Assembly (NCBI RefSeq): GCF_036250755.1
Contig: NZ_CP109583.1
Span: 1,240,001-1,304,000, forward strand
Reading direction: 5' to 3'
From: Streptomyces uncialis
Lineage (GTDB): Bacteria > Actinomycetota > Actinomycetes > Streptomycetales > Streptomycetaceae
Length of the DNA stretch: 64,000 nucleotides
The position numbers and the translations under genes were made by a program. The notes beneath the pieces were generated by a model, which saw only the letters and a list, made by a program, of their open reading frames with translations, did not search any database and was not told where the DNA came from. The first letter of the stretch is position 1; every line of letters starts with the position of its first letter. Positions 8,974 to 17,882 of this stretch are shown piece by piece.

Positions 8974-9023
8974 GGGTGCGGGCCGGGGGCCGGGGATCCT
9001 CCCCCGGCCCCCGGCCCGCACCC
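8974..9023. terminator. Very strong bidirectional hairpin
   Basis: A perfect 22-bp stem, from GGGTGCGGGCC at 8974 to its complement ending at 9023, with a loop of about 6 bases. It lies between the convergent DUF1206 and lipoprotein genes. With the hairpin just upstream it forms a double terminator. Confidence 0.75.
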
Positions 9024-9077
9024 GCTCCGGCCCGCTCCCGGGCACGGATCTCCCGCACCCGTCCCGGTCCGGACGGA

Positions 9078-9830
9078 TCACCGGCCGCTGGGCTTCCCCA
9101 GGGCCTTGGGGTCGACCACCTGGTCGGCCGGCGGCTCTTGTGCGTCGACCTTCTCGTTGAAGGCGGAGAAGGTCATCTCGCTCGGCGCCTTTCCGCCTTC
9201 CGTGACCGTCTTCAGCAGATAGGGATCGCCCTCCGCGGCGACATGCAAGGTGAACTTCTCCCCGTTCTCCTTCTTCTTCTCCAGCGTCACGGCCTTTTTG
9301 CCTTCGACGGTCGTGGTACCCGTCTTCTTCATTCCGGACCGCTCGGATTTATCGCTGTCCATGGCAGCGAGGAAAGCCTGCTTGTCGCACATTCCCTCGG
9401 TGCCCTGTTCGTTCGGCGCCGTCTTCACCCAGCGGCCCTTGAGCTTGTCGAGTGCCTGCTCGGCGCCCGGCTGACCCTTCAGCGTATTGCTCCAGAAGGC
9501 CCGGTCGCCCTGCACGAACAACTGCTGACCGGTCCGCACGACCTCGGCGTTGGCCCCCTTGCCGGACATCTTGCCCTTGCACCTGTCCCGCTCGTCCACC
9601 TGGAAGTCCACCGTGATGGTGGCGCCGTTCTGCTTGGCGGTACCGGCCATCCGCACCGATGAGGCGCCCTGGGTCGCCTTGACCGCCTGGTCGGCGATCT
9701 GGTCGGCGCTGTCCCCCGCGAACGGGTCGTCCGACCCCCCGCCCCCGCCTCCGTTCCCGCCACAACCGGCGAGAGCCGTGGCTCCGACACAGACCATCGC
9801 GACGAGAACCGCGTTCTTCCTCAGCTTCAT
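9078..9830 (-). CDS. Lipoprotein of the LppX/LprG-like (LolA-fold) type
   Basis: A 250-aa exported lipoprotein. A basic N-region and hydrophobic helix (LVAMVCVGATA) end in the lipobox LAGC, followed by a glycine-rich linker. The body carries QAVKATQGASSVRMAGTAK and later alternating beta-strands (ITVDFQVDERDR, GEKFTLHVAAEGDPYLLK), typical of actinobacterial LppX/LprAFG-like proteins that bind lipids or act as envelope sensors. It is monocistronic, with terminators on both sides. Confidence 0.75.
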   Translation of the reverse strand: MKLRKNAVLVAMVCVGATALAGCGGNGGGGGGSDDPFAGDSADQIADQAVKATQGASSVRMAGTAKQNGATITVDFQVDERDRCKGKMSGKGANAEVVRTGQQLFVQGDRAFWSNTLKGQPGAEQALDKLKGRWVKTAPNEQGTEGMCDKQAFLAAMDSDKSERSGMKKTGTTTVEGKKAVTLEKKKENGEKFTLHVAAEGDPYLLKTVTEGGKAPSEMTFSAFNEKVDAQEPPADQVVDPKALGKPSGR

Positions 9831-9927
9831 GGAATTCCCTCCCTGCGGGCCCGAACAGGTCCGCTTTCCGATTGCTCTCCGGCCGTTCCCGGTACTCCGA
9901 CTCCCTTACCGGGACGCTCGTGAGAAT

Positions 9928-9958
9928 CCGGGTACCCCCGATCACCCGAAAGGAACTC
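9928..9958 (-). promoter_or_regulatory. Possible SigB-type promoter of the lipoprotein gene
   Basis: Read on the minus strand, GTTCC is followed after about 14 bases by GGGTAC, close to the Streptomyces SigB-family consensus (GNNT, 14-16 bases, GGGTAC/T). It lies about 100 bp before the lipoprotein start. A SigF-like sigma gene is encoded 3 kb away. Motif match only. Confidence 0.35.
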
Positions 9959-10120
9959 CCCCTTCACACGTGAACTCCGCCGAGTTGCACGGCCCGTTCG
10001 TTCCGCTTACCGCCGTTCACCCATGACTTCCAGCGGTACGCAACATTCCGTTTGCTCCCGGATCTCGTCATGGAAATATCCGGAACGGTGGCCGGGGTGA
10101 GCCTTGGAAAAGCGGTACGA

Positions 10121-10158
10121 CCCCCGTTCCCCTGTCACGGAATCCAGGGGAGCGGGGG
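10121..10158 (-). terminator. Hairpin terminator of the acetyltransferase gene
   Basis: CCCCCGTTCCCCTG pairs with CAGGGGAGCGGGGG (one mismatch) around a 10-base loop, with GTAC on both sides. It lies just downstream of the acetyltransferase stop on the minus strand. The rest of the 366-bp gap 9831-10196 shows no gene. Confidence 0.7.
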
Positions 10159-10196
10159 CCGTACGGCGCGTCCGTCACGGGTGACGCGTCATCCGG

Positions 10197-10541
10197 TCAC
10201 CACTGGTCGGGGTGCTCCGCCACATATCGCTTGGCGGCCTGGAGCAGCTCAGGGTCGGCCACCGGGGCCTGTTCCGGGTGCCGGGCGGCCCACTTCACGA
10301 CGTACGGGCACAGCGGTGCGACCGGGGTGTCCTCACGGGCGGCGACGGCGTAGAACTCGGCGGCGAGCGTGCCCGCGATGCCCTGACCCGCGAACTCGGG
10401 CCGCACCACGGTGTGCACGGGGACGAGTGCCCGGCCCGGCTCCGTCAGCACGAAGTACGCGATGTGTCCGGCGACCTCGTCGCCCACACGCGCTTCGAGC
10501 CGCCCCGCCGCTCGGTCGTCCCGGATCTCCGTGTCGGCCAT
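10197..10541 (-). CDS. Short GNAT-fold N-acetyltransferase (YidJ/CG type)
   Basis: A 114-aa protein of the short GCN5-related acetyltransferase family. It has the acetyl-CoA loop region VRPEFAGQGIAGTLAAEF and the family-specific tail APLCPYVVKWAARHPE. This subfamily is roughly half the usual GNAT length; its substrate is unknown. It lies 124 bp downstream of panD on the same strand. That position recalls the PanM/PanZ acetyltransferase of enterobacteria, but this protein has the CG-type tail instead, so I do not assign it that role. Confidence 0.75.
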   Translation of the reverse strand: MADTEIRDDRAAGRLEARVGDEVAGHIAYFVLTEPGRALVPVHTVVRPEFAGQGIAGTLAAEFYAVAAREDTPVAPLCPYVVKWAARHPEQAPVADPELLQAAKRYVAEHPDQW

Positions 10542-10665
10542 CGGTCCTCCATGATCGGTTCGGTGCTCCGGCCACTGTGGTCCGGACCGGAGCGGTCACG
10601 TCCGCTGCAACACCGCACCGCCGTCCCGGCTTCCCCGGACGGCGCAGCGGCAACGCGCGGACGGC

Positions 10666-11094
10666 TCAGCCCTGGGCGCGCGCCACGCTCAGCGGGCTGC
10701 GCCGGGTGTCGCTCCCGGGCACGGGCTCGGCGGGGTCGGAACCGAGGGCGACCGCGCGGTTGGCCCCGTCGACATGGACGACCCGCGGCTTCAGGGTCCG
10801 GGCCTCGGCGTCGTCGACCTGGGCGTAGCTGATGATGATCACCAGATCCCCTGGGTGCACGAGATGAGCCGCGGCGCCGTTGACCCCGATCACACCGGAG
10901 CCGCGCTCCCCCTCGATGACATAGGTCTCCAGCCGTGCGCCATTGGTGATGTCGACGATGTGCACGAGTTCACCGGGCAGCAGATCGGCGGCGTCGAGCA
11001 GGTCCGCGTCGATGGTGACGGACCCGACGTAGTGCAGATCGGCCTGGGTGACGGTGGCGCGATGGATCTTCGACTTGAACATGGTACGCAGCAC
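10666..11094 (-). CDS. panD: Aspartate 1-decarboxylase precursor
   Basis: Pyruvoyl-dependent enzyme making beta-alanine from L-aspartate for pantothenate and CoA synthesis. Starts [20 protein letters not shown]; the self-cleavage site YVGS lies at residues 22-25, so Ser25 becomes the pyruvoyl group. The conserved [20 protein letters not shown] and VIIISYAQV segments follow. The core ends near residue 115, and the extra C-terminal 25 residues are typical of actinobacterial PanD. It is a housekeeping gene bordering the decayed accessory region that follows. Confidence 0.95.
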   Translation of the reverse strand: MLRTMFKSKIHRATVTQADLHYVGSVTIDADLLDAADLLPGELVHIVDITNGARLETYVIEGERGSGVIGVNGAAAHLVHPGDLVIIISYAQVDDAEARTLKPRVVHVDGANRAVALGSDPAEPVPGSDTRRSPLSVARAQG

Positions 11095-11213
11095 GGGGCA
11101 CTCCTGGACTAGGCTCCCTGCCTGCGTTTTTGCAGGTCAAGGGCTATTTTCACAGCCTACAGCGAGTCGTATGCCCGAGCAGCTTTCCCCAGGTCTTACA
11201 GGACTCATGCTGA

Positions 11214-11650
11214 CTACTTGCTGACCGAGGTCAGGTGACAGTCAGGCACGAAGGCAGTCGACCGGGAGTCGAGCCACGCACCGCCATGGATCAGCCGACC
11301 CAAGCCGCTTCCGCCCACCCCAGTAGCCCGCTGCCACGGCCGGAACAAGCATCTGACCACATCTCCCGATATGGCGTATCGAGGCCGTCGGCCTCCCCCG
11401 TGCGGACAGGAGTCTGCTGTGGGCGACGCGGTGGAGCAGGTCCCAGCCGCGGTGGCTGACCACGTCGGGTTGCCCGGGTGAGAGGCGGTGCTCCTCGCTG
11501 AAGAGGGCGACGGCCTGACTGGTGGCAGGGCCGTAGCGGACGCTGTCCACCCCCCAGCCGGGCAGGTAGCCGGCACGGGTTGCGCCACGTCCAGGACCAG
11601 CTCACCGCCCAGCCCCACCGCCCGGTGTGCCGGCGCCCCCACCTGGCCAG
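11214..11650 (-). pseudogene. Degenerate coding remnant, unknown protein
   Basis: Between panD and the next intact gene the minus strand shows protein-like text that hops between frames: AHRAVGLGGELVLDVAQPVP in one frame, then SVRYGPATSQAVALFSEEHR and PDVVSHRGWDLLHRVAHSRL in another. No single frame reads through, so this looks like a frameshifted relic. I do not recognise the family. The stretch 11095-11213 shows no gene. Confidence 0.25.
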
Positions 11651-11744
11651 TCGTCGTAGCCGGCCCGGCTCCCGCCTCGGATATCGTGTTCCCCTACGGG
11701 GTGCCATAACGGATGTGACGCCCCCCACCGGAGGTAGTCAGCGT

Positions 11745-12134
11745 ATGAGTTCAAAGCGCAGCAAGAATCCAGCCCTGCCCGTACTTGCCGACGCGTTCCG
11801 ACTCGCGTCGGTCAAGGAGGCCGAAGAGTCCACCCGTGACTTGGCCGCGCGGCTGGCCACCACCGAGCTGCGCCGCGTTTCCCACCCGGGCCGGATCACC
11901 TGGGAGCCCACCGATCAGGCCGAGCCCGTACCGGTCCCGCCGACTGTGGTCGACGGTGACGGGGACCTGTGGCTGCGGGACCGGGGCACTGGCACCTGGA
12001 CCATGCCCGAGTTCGACCCGAAGGAGTTCCCGGCCCGCTGTGGCGAGGTTCTGACGTGGAACGAACTTGCCCGCGAGTTCGGCCCGCTTACCGCACTGGC
12101 CGACGACCGCCGCATGGGCGGCGGCCGGCGCTGA
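11745..12134 (+). CDS. Hypothetical protein
   Basis: A 129-aa soluble protein from ATG 11745, charged and with balanced composition (AFRLASVKEAEESTRDLAAR, LATTELRRVSHPGRITWEPT, LTWNELAREFGPLTALADD). No domain is recognised. Just downstream in another frame is more protein-like text (TGSWDLWLTAELDDGGEQVS), so the C-terminus may have been changed by a frameshift. It opens a run of short accessory genes and fragments. Confidence 0.5.
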   Translation: MSSKRSKNPALPVLADAFRLASVKEAEESTRDLAARLATTELRRVSHPGRITWEPTDQAEPVPVPPTVVDGDGDLWLRDRGTGTWTMPEFDPKEFPARCGEVLTWNELAREFGPLTALADDRRMGGGRR

Positions 12135-12248
12135 CCGCGCGGCCTCCTGGGATGACCGCGCCCTTGAAGCGCCCGTTACGGGTAGCTGGGACCTCTGGCT
12201 CACCGCCGAGCTCGACGATGGCGGCGAGCAGGTGAGCGTGGTGGTCGG

Positions 12249-12711
12249 TCACGATGTCTCCATGTTGCAGCCGGATACGTCGTCGCTGTCCGTGGGGTCA
12301 GGGTGGAAGGAGCGGACGTAGCGGGAGTCCGGTCTCCGGAGTGATGTTGAACACCGTGTACAGGTGCTGCGGGTCAGCGCCGGTGACGGCGGCCTCTTCG
12401 GGGATTCGGTCTTCGCGAAGTTTGCCGGGCGTTGACCGGGAGGCCGCGCGGCAGAGGCTAACGCGGCGGCCTTCTTCGCGAACGTGCGGGCAACGATCCA
12501 GTTCTCGAACCGCGGGGACATGACGGCAGCGGTCAGGGCCCGGAGGGCCGCCGGGCCTGAGACCTTCTCCCCGGCCGCGACCTGGTCTCGGAGCTTCGCG
12601 GCGGTGTCGGCGGGGGCGGTCTCGACGTCGAGGACGGAGTGAATACCCGTCCGGCTGCGGGAGCCGTAGCCGCTGGATGCCGCTCCACCCGTCATGCCCG
12701 CGTCGGCGCAC
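12249..12711 (-). pseudogene. Frameshifted remnant, possibly of a mobile-element gene
   Basis: Protein-like sequence runs in one frame (AALRALTAAVMSPRFENWIV) and continues in another (EEAAVTGADPQHLYTVFNIT, ending near 12298). The tail ADPQHLYTVFNITPETGL resembles the C-terminus of Streptomyces integrase-like proteins (GADPLHL..VFG...T). Neither frame is complete. The similarity is from memory of the family pattern and weak. Confidence 0.3.
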
Positions 12712-12780
12712 GGCCGAAAAGGCAGGCTATCGGTCCCGCGCCGCAGAACTCCCTGGTGAAGCCAGTGGTTCCCATGCGTC

Positions 12781-13116
12781 TCAGCTCACGGCCGTGGGCG
12801 TTCCGGCGGCGCGGCGCTGGTGTTCGGCGTTGATGCGCTGGGCTTCTTCGAGCTGGTCTTCGAGGATGACGATCCGGCAGGCGGCTTCGACGGGGGTGCC
12901 GTGGTCGACGAGTTCGCGGGCGCGGGCGGCGATGCGGAGCTGGTAGCGCGAGTAGCGACGGTGTCCGCCGGTGGAGCGGAGGGGGGTGATGAGGCGGGCC
13001 TCGCCGACGGCGCGGAGGAAGCCCTGTGTCGTGCCGAGCATTTCGGCGGCCCGGCCCATGGTGTAGGCGGGGTAGTCGTCGTCGTTGAGCCGGTCGAACG
13101 AGTCGCCTGCTGTCAT
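12781..13116 (-). CDS. MerR-like HTH protein
   Basis: An 111-aa protein with a winged HTH of MerR type: [20 protein letters not shown], then [20 protein letters not shown], then a helical tail ([20 protein letters not shown]) that could form a short coiled coil. This short type is frequent in Streptomyces genomic islands, where such genes act as regulators or excisionase-like proteins. It lies beside an integrase-like remnant, consistent with that setting. Confidence 0.7.
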   Translation of the reverse strand: MTAGDSFDRLNDDDYPAYTMGRAAEMLGTTQGFLRAVGEARLITPLRSTGGHRRYSRYQLRIAARARELVDHGTPVEAACRIVILEDQLEEAQRINAEHQRRAAGTPTAVS

Positions 13117-13143
13117 GGTGCCTCTCTGTGGAACACGCGTGGA

Positions 13144-13175
13144 GGGGCCCGGGTGCCATGTGGCACCCGGGCCCC
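13144..13175. terminator. Perfect hairpin upstream of the MerR-like gene
   Basis: A 15-bp perfect stem, GGGGCCCGGGTGCCA with TGGCACCCGGGCCCC, around a 2-base centre. On the minus strand it lies only 28 bp before the MerR-like start codon, so it is either an attenuator in that leader or the terminator of a lost upstream gene. Confidence 0.5.
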
Positions 13176-13840
13176 GAAGGAACTGCTACACCATCTGCCG
13201 GCCCTGGTACTGCGCCGGCCTTCTGTATCCGCACAACCACCCGGGAGAGGGCGGGCAATGCGGGGATCGCGGTTGCTCGACCGGAGACCACCTCACTATC
13301 GATGTCCTGCGGTACCCGGGCTCGTGTTCCGCCCGGGCGATCCTGATGGCGCTCGGCCCCTCCGTTCTTTCCCTCAATGAACAACTGCCTGATACTGCGT
13401 ACTGCTCTGTACTGCTGGTGATGCGTACTGCGTGTGACCTGATCAAGCGTCACGCTCCGGCAGCCAGCCCCGCTCGCCCGTCCTGCGTCTGCTCTGGCTT
13501 GGAACCCCACTGCCGGACCTCCCAGTGCGCGCGCCCGCAGCCGACGCCTTCACCGAGGTACCGCTCACTGACTTCACTGCTGGATACCGCGTACTTCATG
13601 CCACTGAACTGCGGTTCTGCTCATTGGCGGCCCCTGATCACCGCGGGCCACCCGGTCCGGCCGTCAGTCCCGTCACCGTCCTGCGTCTGCTCTGGCTCCG
13701 GAACTCCACCGCCGCACCGCCCTGCCGTACTGCAACTGCGGGTACTACCTGCACTGCTGACCGGCAGTTCGTCTCTGCCAGGCCCTGTCGATCTCGGCTA
13801 CAAGAGAAACCATAACCACACCACCACCCAATGTCTACCC
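13176..13840. other. Gene-poor stretch with a 21-bp direct repeat
   Basis: No convincing gene on either strand; the open frames have unnatural composition. The 21-bp sequence beginning CGTCCTGCGTCTGCTCTGGC occurs at 13479-13499 and again at 13677-13697, 198 bp apart, and the flanks are loosely similar. GC content drops locally and short TACTGC words recur near 13390-13430. Confidence 0.4.
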
Positions 13841-13972
13841 CGGCCAACATAGATTTTCGTGAGTTCGAAAGTGAGGCAACCGGACCCCGTCGGGTTGAGC
13901 GATGCGGGCCGGGGAACAGGGAGACCGGTAGGCAGGACCGGGCACCCACGAGCCGAAGCCAGGGTGAACCTG

Positions 13973-14134
13973 ATGGAACCCATGTGCGCCGCCGTCACTA
14001 CCATCCGCTCCACGACCGCCGTCGCCACCGCCCGCCAGAACACCCGCGCCTTCCTCAAGGGACTCGTGGACTGCGGCAGACGCGGCCGAGCGCCGCCCCA
14101 GCAGCCCGGGCCGGCGCGGGCGGGCGGATTCTAG
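13973..14134 (+). pseudogene. Possible truncated RsbW-like ATPase N-terminus
   Basis: A 53-codon frame starting at ATG 13973 contains STTAVATARQNTRAFLKGLV, which resembles the first helix of Streptomyces GHKL anti-sigma proteins. Nothing of the N-box or ATP lid follows; the frame ends in low-complexity sequence. Treated as a relic. Confidence 0.25.
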
Positions 14135-14340
14135 AAGGAGATTCCGGCGACGCCGTGGACGAGGCGGCCGAGGACGTCGAGCATCCACTGCCCGAACGGT
14201 GTGGGAGCGATCAGGACCCCGAGGACCAGGACGATGAGGACAGTCATCTTCTCGTCGTTGCGGCTTCTCGACTCCGTGCGGCGGCGCGGCCGCAGCACCA
14301 CGATGACGCCCAGCAGCAGCGCGACATCGACCGACAGCAC
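14131..14340 (-). CDS. Small two-helix membrane protein
   Basis: A 69-aa protein with GTG start at 14340. Two hydrophobic segments (VDVALLLGVIVVL and MTVLIVLVLGVLIAPTPFG) flank a basic loop (RPRRRTESRSRN). Small membrane proteins of this kind accompany integrated plasmids and conjugative elements in Streptomyces. No transfer gene is visible close by, so the link is only suggestive. The frame continues open further upstream but that part has shadow-type composition. Confidence 0.45.
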   Translation of the reverse strand: MLSVDVALLLGVIVVLRPRRRTESRSRNDEKMTVLIVLVLGVLIAPTPFGQWMLDVLGRLVHGVAGISF

Positions 14341-14726
14341 GCGACCGGTCCCTCCCAAGGCAGACGACAGTGGGCACCGGAGAGCACAGGCGCTCCCCGC
14401 TCCCCTTGTGTATCCACCGCGGGAGGACAGAGCGGCCAGGTTGGGAGGGGCCGCAAAACGTCTGCCCTGGCCGGAATGGCGGAGCGCGCGCCCTGTCAGG
14501 AGGCGCATGCCTGGTCTGCGCGCGCCCTGCCGGTGCCGGCCGGGGGAGGCATACCGAGGTGCGGGCGGCACGGCGGTGCTGGAAGAAGGGTGTAGCGAGG
14601 AGTGACAGCACACCGGTCGGTTCATGGACGACGCTCGCGCGGGGCGGGTGGCTGCCCCTGCCCGGCACGGCCGTCGGCATCCGCGCCGTCCTTGCCTTCA
14701 GCGCTGCGGTGAGCTCGACGCGGCGC

Positions 14727-15296
14727 TCACAGCTGCGGTGGGACGGGCCGGCCGAGGAACGCGGCAAGGCGGTCGATGGCCGGAGCGGTCTCCTCGACGG
14801 GTTGCGGCTCGGCGAATCGTCCCGATCGGGACTGGGTGGAAAGCTGGGACCGAGCGAAAGCCAGGGCTCGCTCGGCAACGTCCTCGGGCAGCCGGACAGG
14901 GATTCGGGTGGCCTGGGCGAGGTCCCATCCGTGAGCGAGCAGATCGTACAGACGGATCTGCAAGCGCTCGGTGCCCGTGGCGCTCCCCAAGGGCCCACGG
15001 TAACTCCGCTCCAGCACCCCAGGGACGGAGAAGGCTGCCAGCAGCGAAGCACTGGAGGACCGGTAGGCGCCGACCGGGTCGTCACCGAGGCAGTCTGCTC
15101 CCCGGTCGGGCACCGGGCCGCCCCCGACCATGGCCGCGAACACCAGGTCCATGCGGACCAGGTGGGCCACCACCTCGCGCACGTTCCATTCCGTGCACGG
15201 CGTCGGCTCCTTCCACTGCTCGGGGCGGACCCCGGCGAGCAGGTCACCGACAGATGCGCATGCACGGGCGAGATCTTCGACGTAAACGGTGGACAT
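14727..15296 (-). CDS. DinB/mycothiol maleylpyruvate isomerase-fold protein (TIGR03086 type)
   Basis: A 189-aa member of the actinobacterial TIGR03086 family of DinB-fold, mycothiol-dependent enzyme relatives. Diagnostic segments are WKEPTPCTEWNVREVVAHLV, carrying the first metal-ligand His, and LYDLLAHGWDLAQATRIPV with the later His. The C-terminus has the usual FLGRPVP ending. These are predicted metal-binding enzymes of uncertain substrate. It is intact and stands among relics. Confidence 0.85.
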   Translation of the reverse strand: MSTVYVEDLARACASVGDLLAGVRPEQWKEPTPCTEWNVREVVAHLVRMDLVFAAMVGGGPVPDRGADCLGDDPVGAYRSSSASLLAAFSVPGVLERSYRGPLGSATGTERLQIRLYDLLAHGWDLAQATRIPVRLPEDVAERALAFARSQLSTQSRSGRFAEPQPVEETAPAIDRLAAFLGRPVPPQL

Positions 15297-15499
15297 CCGG
15301 CGAGACTACGGCGTCAACTGGTGAGCTGCCCAAGGGATTTGCACCGGTGCGAATCAGCTCCGCCGAGACGGGCGACCGCCCGATCACTGAACGGTGCATG
15401 AGAGGCCGTTGGCCCGGTGCGGCCGACCGCGCATGTGTTTCGGACGGTCACGACTACTGCTGTCCGTCGGGACGAACGATGCTCCCACTGGGCCGAAGC

Positions 15500-15848
15500 T
15501 GTCGGGGCGGGTGGGATTTCGCGGTTGCGTCGGCAGCGGGACACCAGGGCGTTTTGCCACTGCTGGTCCACCGGTTCGTGCGTGACCAGGAGCGACGGAG
15601 TGTGAGTCGGTCGGAGACCAGCGCGTCGGATGCCCTCCAGCGCGTCATCGCCCGCGGCGCGGGCCTGCACGCAGAACTGCCTGAGATCCCGTAGTACCAC
15701 CGCCTGGTCCTCATCAGCGAGGCTTCCGAACCACTCGAAGCCCCTCCGGCAGGGTCCGAATGCCCTGCGCGAGCTCGTTGAGCGTCACGGAGCGCTCATT
15801 CAGCCTGTGCACTCGGACAGTCCTGGAGGGAGAACCGGCCTTCACCAT
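15500..15848 (-). pseudogene. Frameshifted, truncated DUF5958 gene
   Basis: The N-terminal part, RSVTLNELAQGIRTLPEG, is in one frame, while the continuation FEWFGSLADEDQAVVLRDLR then FCVQARAAGDDALEGIRRAG and LRPTHTPSLLV is in the next. Read together they match the Streptomyces DUF5958 family (LNELAQG, EWF..L, FCVQA, IRRAG.RPTHTP). A one-base shift near 15730 separates the halves. The family's Cys/His-rich C-terminus is missing. Function of the family is unknown. Confidence 0.6.
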
Positions 15849-15966
15849 GCGAGTCTTCCAGCCCCGCGCCCTCGACAACGTCGGGCACGGGCCGGCTTGC
15901 CCTGGCGCACCGAGTGCCTGGCCTTCCTCGACACCGACCGCGCCGACGGCACAGCGCCCGCTGGGC

Positions 15967-15994
15967 GGAGGCCCCCGCGCGGGCGGGGACGAGC
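15967..15994. repeat. Isolated CRISPR-like repeat (type I-E style)
   Basis: The core CCCCCGCGCGGGCGGGGACG resembles the repeat units at 17065, 17137, 37193 and 37424. It lies 10 bp beyond the methyltransferase stop and its GC stem could also act as a terminator. There is no second unit at a 60-61 bp period. Confidence 0.35.
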
Positions 15995-16003
15995 ACGGAA
16001 GGG

Positions 16004-16870
16004 TCAGGTGGCCGGCGCGGGTGCCGGTCCGGCGGGGTCGTGCCACCAGACGAAGACCTCGGTGCCCGGCTGGCGTTCGGAGAACCGGTCCGCCGGGGAT
16101 GCCTCCTCCAGCAGCCGGCGCAGGTCTGCCTCGAAGTCGTCACAGCACGGGCCGAACAGGTGCGGAGCCGAGAACGACATCGAGAACACCTCCGCGACGA
16201 CATCGTCACCCGTGCGTTCCAGCGCCTGTCCGCCGGGAACGACGCGGCGCTGCGGGCCGGTGAATCCGGCCCGGGCGAGCACCGCAGCCTCGCCGCCGGG
16301 TGTTCCCTGCGGCAGCAGGCCCCGGCCGGCTCGTCGGACCGGTCCGAGGTAGTGCCTGACCAGCTCCTCGATCGCCGCGTAGGGCACCGCCGGATGGGGA
16401 AACCCGTCGATGGTTCGGGACTCCGTCTTCACGTCGGAGATGTGCACCAGCGCCCCACCGGGCCGGAGCATGTCCCTGGTGGCTGCCACCACCAGGTCGC
16501 GGTCCATCCAGTGGAAGGACTGGGCGAAGGCCGCGACGGTGAAGGTTCCCAGTCCTGCCGGGAGATCCTCGGCCCGGGCCCGGACCCACCGCGCCTTCCC
16601 GGTCACGCCGCACTCGGCTGCTGCGCGGGTGGCTTCGGCGATCATCCCGCTGTCCGGGTCCACGCCGACGATCTCGCTGAACAGGTGCGCCAGGCTCAGG
16701 GCGAGGGTGCCCGGTCCACACCCCACATCGATGAGGCGTCCCCGCCCGTCGAGTCCCAGAACCTCGGCGAGCACGTCCGTCAGCCCGGGGGCGTAAGGGA
16801 GCCTCCCGCGCCGGTAGTAGGTGGCCGTACCCGAGAACAATGTGTCGTCCCATTCCCAGTCGGCAGCCAT
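16004..16870 (-). CDS. Class I SAM-dependent methyltransferase
   Basis: A 288-aa methyltransferase. Motif I is RLIDVGCGPGTLALSLAHL, motif II VGVDPDSGMIAEA, then RARAEDLPAG, and FAQSFHWMDRD where many such enzymes carry the post-motif-III helix. Start is ATG 16870 with GGAGGGG upstream; an open frame continues back to 17077 but lacks similarity. The substrate cannot be told. Neighbouring genes are relics or hypothetical, so it is probably a stand-alone gene. Confidence 0.85.
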   Translation of the reverse strand: MAADWEWDDTLFSGTATYYRRGRLPYAPGLTDVLAEVLGLDGRGRLIDVGCGPGTLALSLAHLFSEIVGVDPDSGMIAEATRAAAECGVTGKARWVRARAEDLPAGLGTFTVAAFAQSFHWMDRDLVVAATRDMLRPGGALVHISDVKTESRTIDGFPHPAVPYAAIEELVRHYLGPVRRAGRGLLPQGTPGGEAAVLARAGFTGPQRRVVPGGQALERTGDDVVAEVFSMSFSAPHLFGPCCDDFEADLRRLLEEASPADRFSERQPGTEVFVWWHDPAGPAPAPAT

Positions 16871-17064
16871 GCCCACCCACCACCCCTCCACAGAGATCAC
16901 GTGCCTGTTCGGCAGCCGGACAATTCCACAGCTTGACAGGAGTCGAGAGACCTGCTTCACGGAAGCGGTCTCGCGGCCCGCAGAACCACCTGCAGAGACG
17001 ATCCTGGGCTCCAAGGGCGAGCGGGGACCATCCGCCACCGAAAACCAGCACGGTGACGGGCAGA

Positions 17065-17092
17065 GAACCACCCTCACGCGGGCGGGGACGGC
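17065..17092. repeat. Isolated CRISPR-like repeat
   Basis: The sequence around ACGCGGGCGGGGACG matches the type I-E-like repeat core. The next similar unit (17137) is 72-73 bp on, longer than the 60-61 bp of a normal I-E array, so the pair is not a regular array. The rest of 16871-17136 holds no gene. Confidence 0.35.
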
Positions 17093-17136
17093 TTCTCCCC
17101 AGACCCAGGACGCCGTCAGATGCCTCTGAGCTGGGG

Positions 17137-17165
17137 GGAGCTACCCCCGCGTGGGCGGGGCGACC
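17137..17165. repeat. Isolated CRISPR-like repeat abutting a stop codon
   Basis: GGAGCTACCCCCGCGTGGGC followed by GGGGCGACC, a well-formed I-E-type repeat with the CCCCGC/GCGGGG stem. It ends exactly where the lipoprotein gene on the minus strand stops (17166), so it could double as that gene's terminator. Confidence 0.45.
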
Positions 17166-17882
17166 TCAGTCCGCCAACAGTTGCTGCTTGACTTCGGCGA
17201 TCTGAGGGCCAGCGTCCGTAGCCGGGATCTTCCACCGGTAGGCCGCGCCGTCACCGTCCACGTACTGGAGCGTGCCGCCCTTCGCCTGTGCCGCGGTCAG
17301 GTCGAACACGGTGCTCTGCCACTGGAATGAGCCGGGCTGGATGTCGCCCCCGCCATCGAACCTCTCTGTTTGAACGGTGATCGAGTCTCCGCTGTTCCAG
17401 CCGATGGCCTCTCCGTCGGGGGCGACCCATTCCCAGCCCTTGCCAGTGATGGGAGCGGGGACCGCAGCGGCGGCACCCGTGGTCGGCCTGGCCTTGACGG
17501 TGATGAATACGAAAGTGCCGTGCTCGGAGGTACCACCACCTCCCTCCTTCATGTAGACGACGCTGGTGGGAGTGATCTCCAGGACACCACCCTCGCCGCC
17601 TATGGTCTCCGCCGATCTGCCGAGCGCGAGCGGCTCTCCAAGTGCTGCGCCTGCGCTGGCTGAGCCGTCAGTGGCGACCTCGTCCGAGCAGTGTGTGTTC
17701 CATGTCAGCTGGTCGATGTTCTCGGCCGTGCAGTCGACTTCGGTGCCCTTCTTGTCGGCGGCGGGCGGCGAGCTGCTCTGCGGCTTCTCCCCAGCGTTAC
17801 CGTCCCCGCTGTCCCCGCCGCAGGCGGTGAGTGGCGCGGCGAACAGGAGTGCGGCAGTTGAGACGATGATGCGAGTACGCAC
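17166..17882 (-). CDS. Secreted lipoprotein, unknown function
   Basis: A 238-aa exported lipoprotein starting at GTG 17882, with GGGGGA 5 bases upstream. Signal peptide MRTRIIVSTAALLFAAP ends in lipobox LTAC; a Ser/Pro/Lys-rich linker follows. The folded part has beta-rich text (LEITPTSVVYMKEGGG, TFVFITVKARPTTGA, GSFQWQSTVFDLTAAQ). It contains a Cys pair (VDCTAENIDQLTWNTHC) that may form a disulphide. No enzyme motif is seen. It is probably an envelope-attached protein. Confidence 0.7.
   Translation of the reverse strand: MRTRIIVSTAALLFAAPLTACGGDSGDGNAGEKPQSSSPPAADKKGTEVDCTAENIDQLTWNTHCSDEVATDGSASAGAALGEPLALGRSAETIGGEGGVLEITPTSVVYMKEGGGGTSEHGTFVFITVKARPTTGAAAAVPAPITGKGWEWVAPDGEAIGWNSGDSITVQTERFDGGGDIQPGSFQWQSTVFDLTAAQAKGGTLQYVDGDGAAYRWKIPATDAGPQIAEVKQQLLAD

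Noticed and set aside
10197..11094. PanM/PanZ-like maturation factor for PanD
   Set aside because: The acetyltransferase downstream of panD has the CG/YidJ-type tail (PYVVKWAARHPE), not PanM features, so adjacency alone is not enough.
13085..13852. Long open frame on the plus strand in the gene-poor kilobase
   Set aside because: Amino-acid composition (runs of Pro, Arg, Cys), lack of a ribosome site and overlap with the hairpin and direct repeat show it is not a gene.
14370..15694. Two long overlapping plus-strand frames opposite the DinB-fold gene
   Set aside because: They mirror the codon bias of the minus-strand gene and carry no conserved motif.
17065..17165. A two-repeat CRISPR array
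   Set aside because: Spacing is 72-73 bp rather than 60-61 and the two repeats differ in their outer bases, so I list them as separate units.
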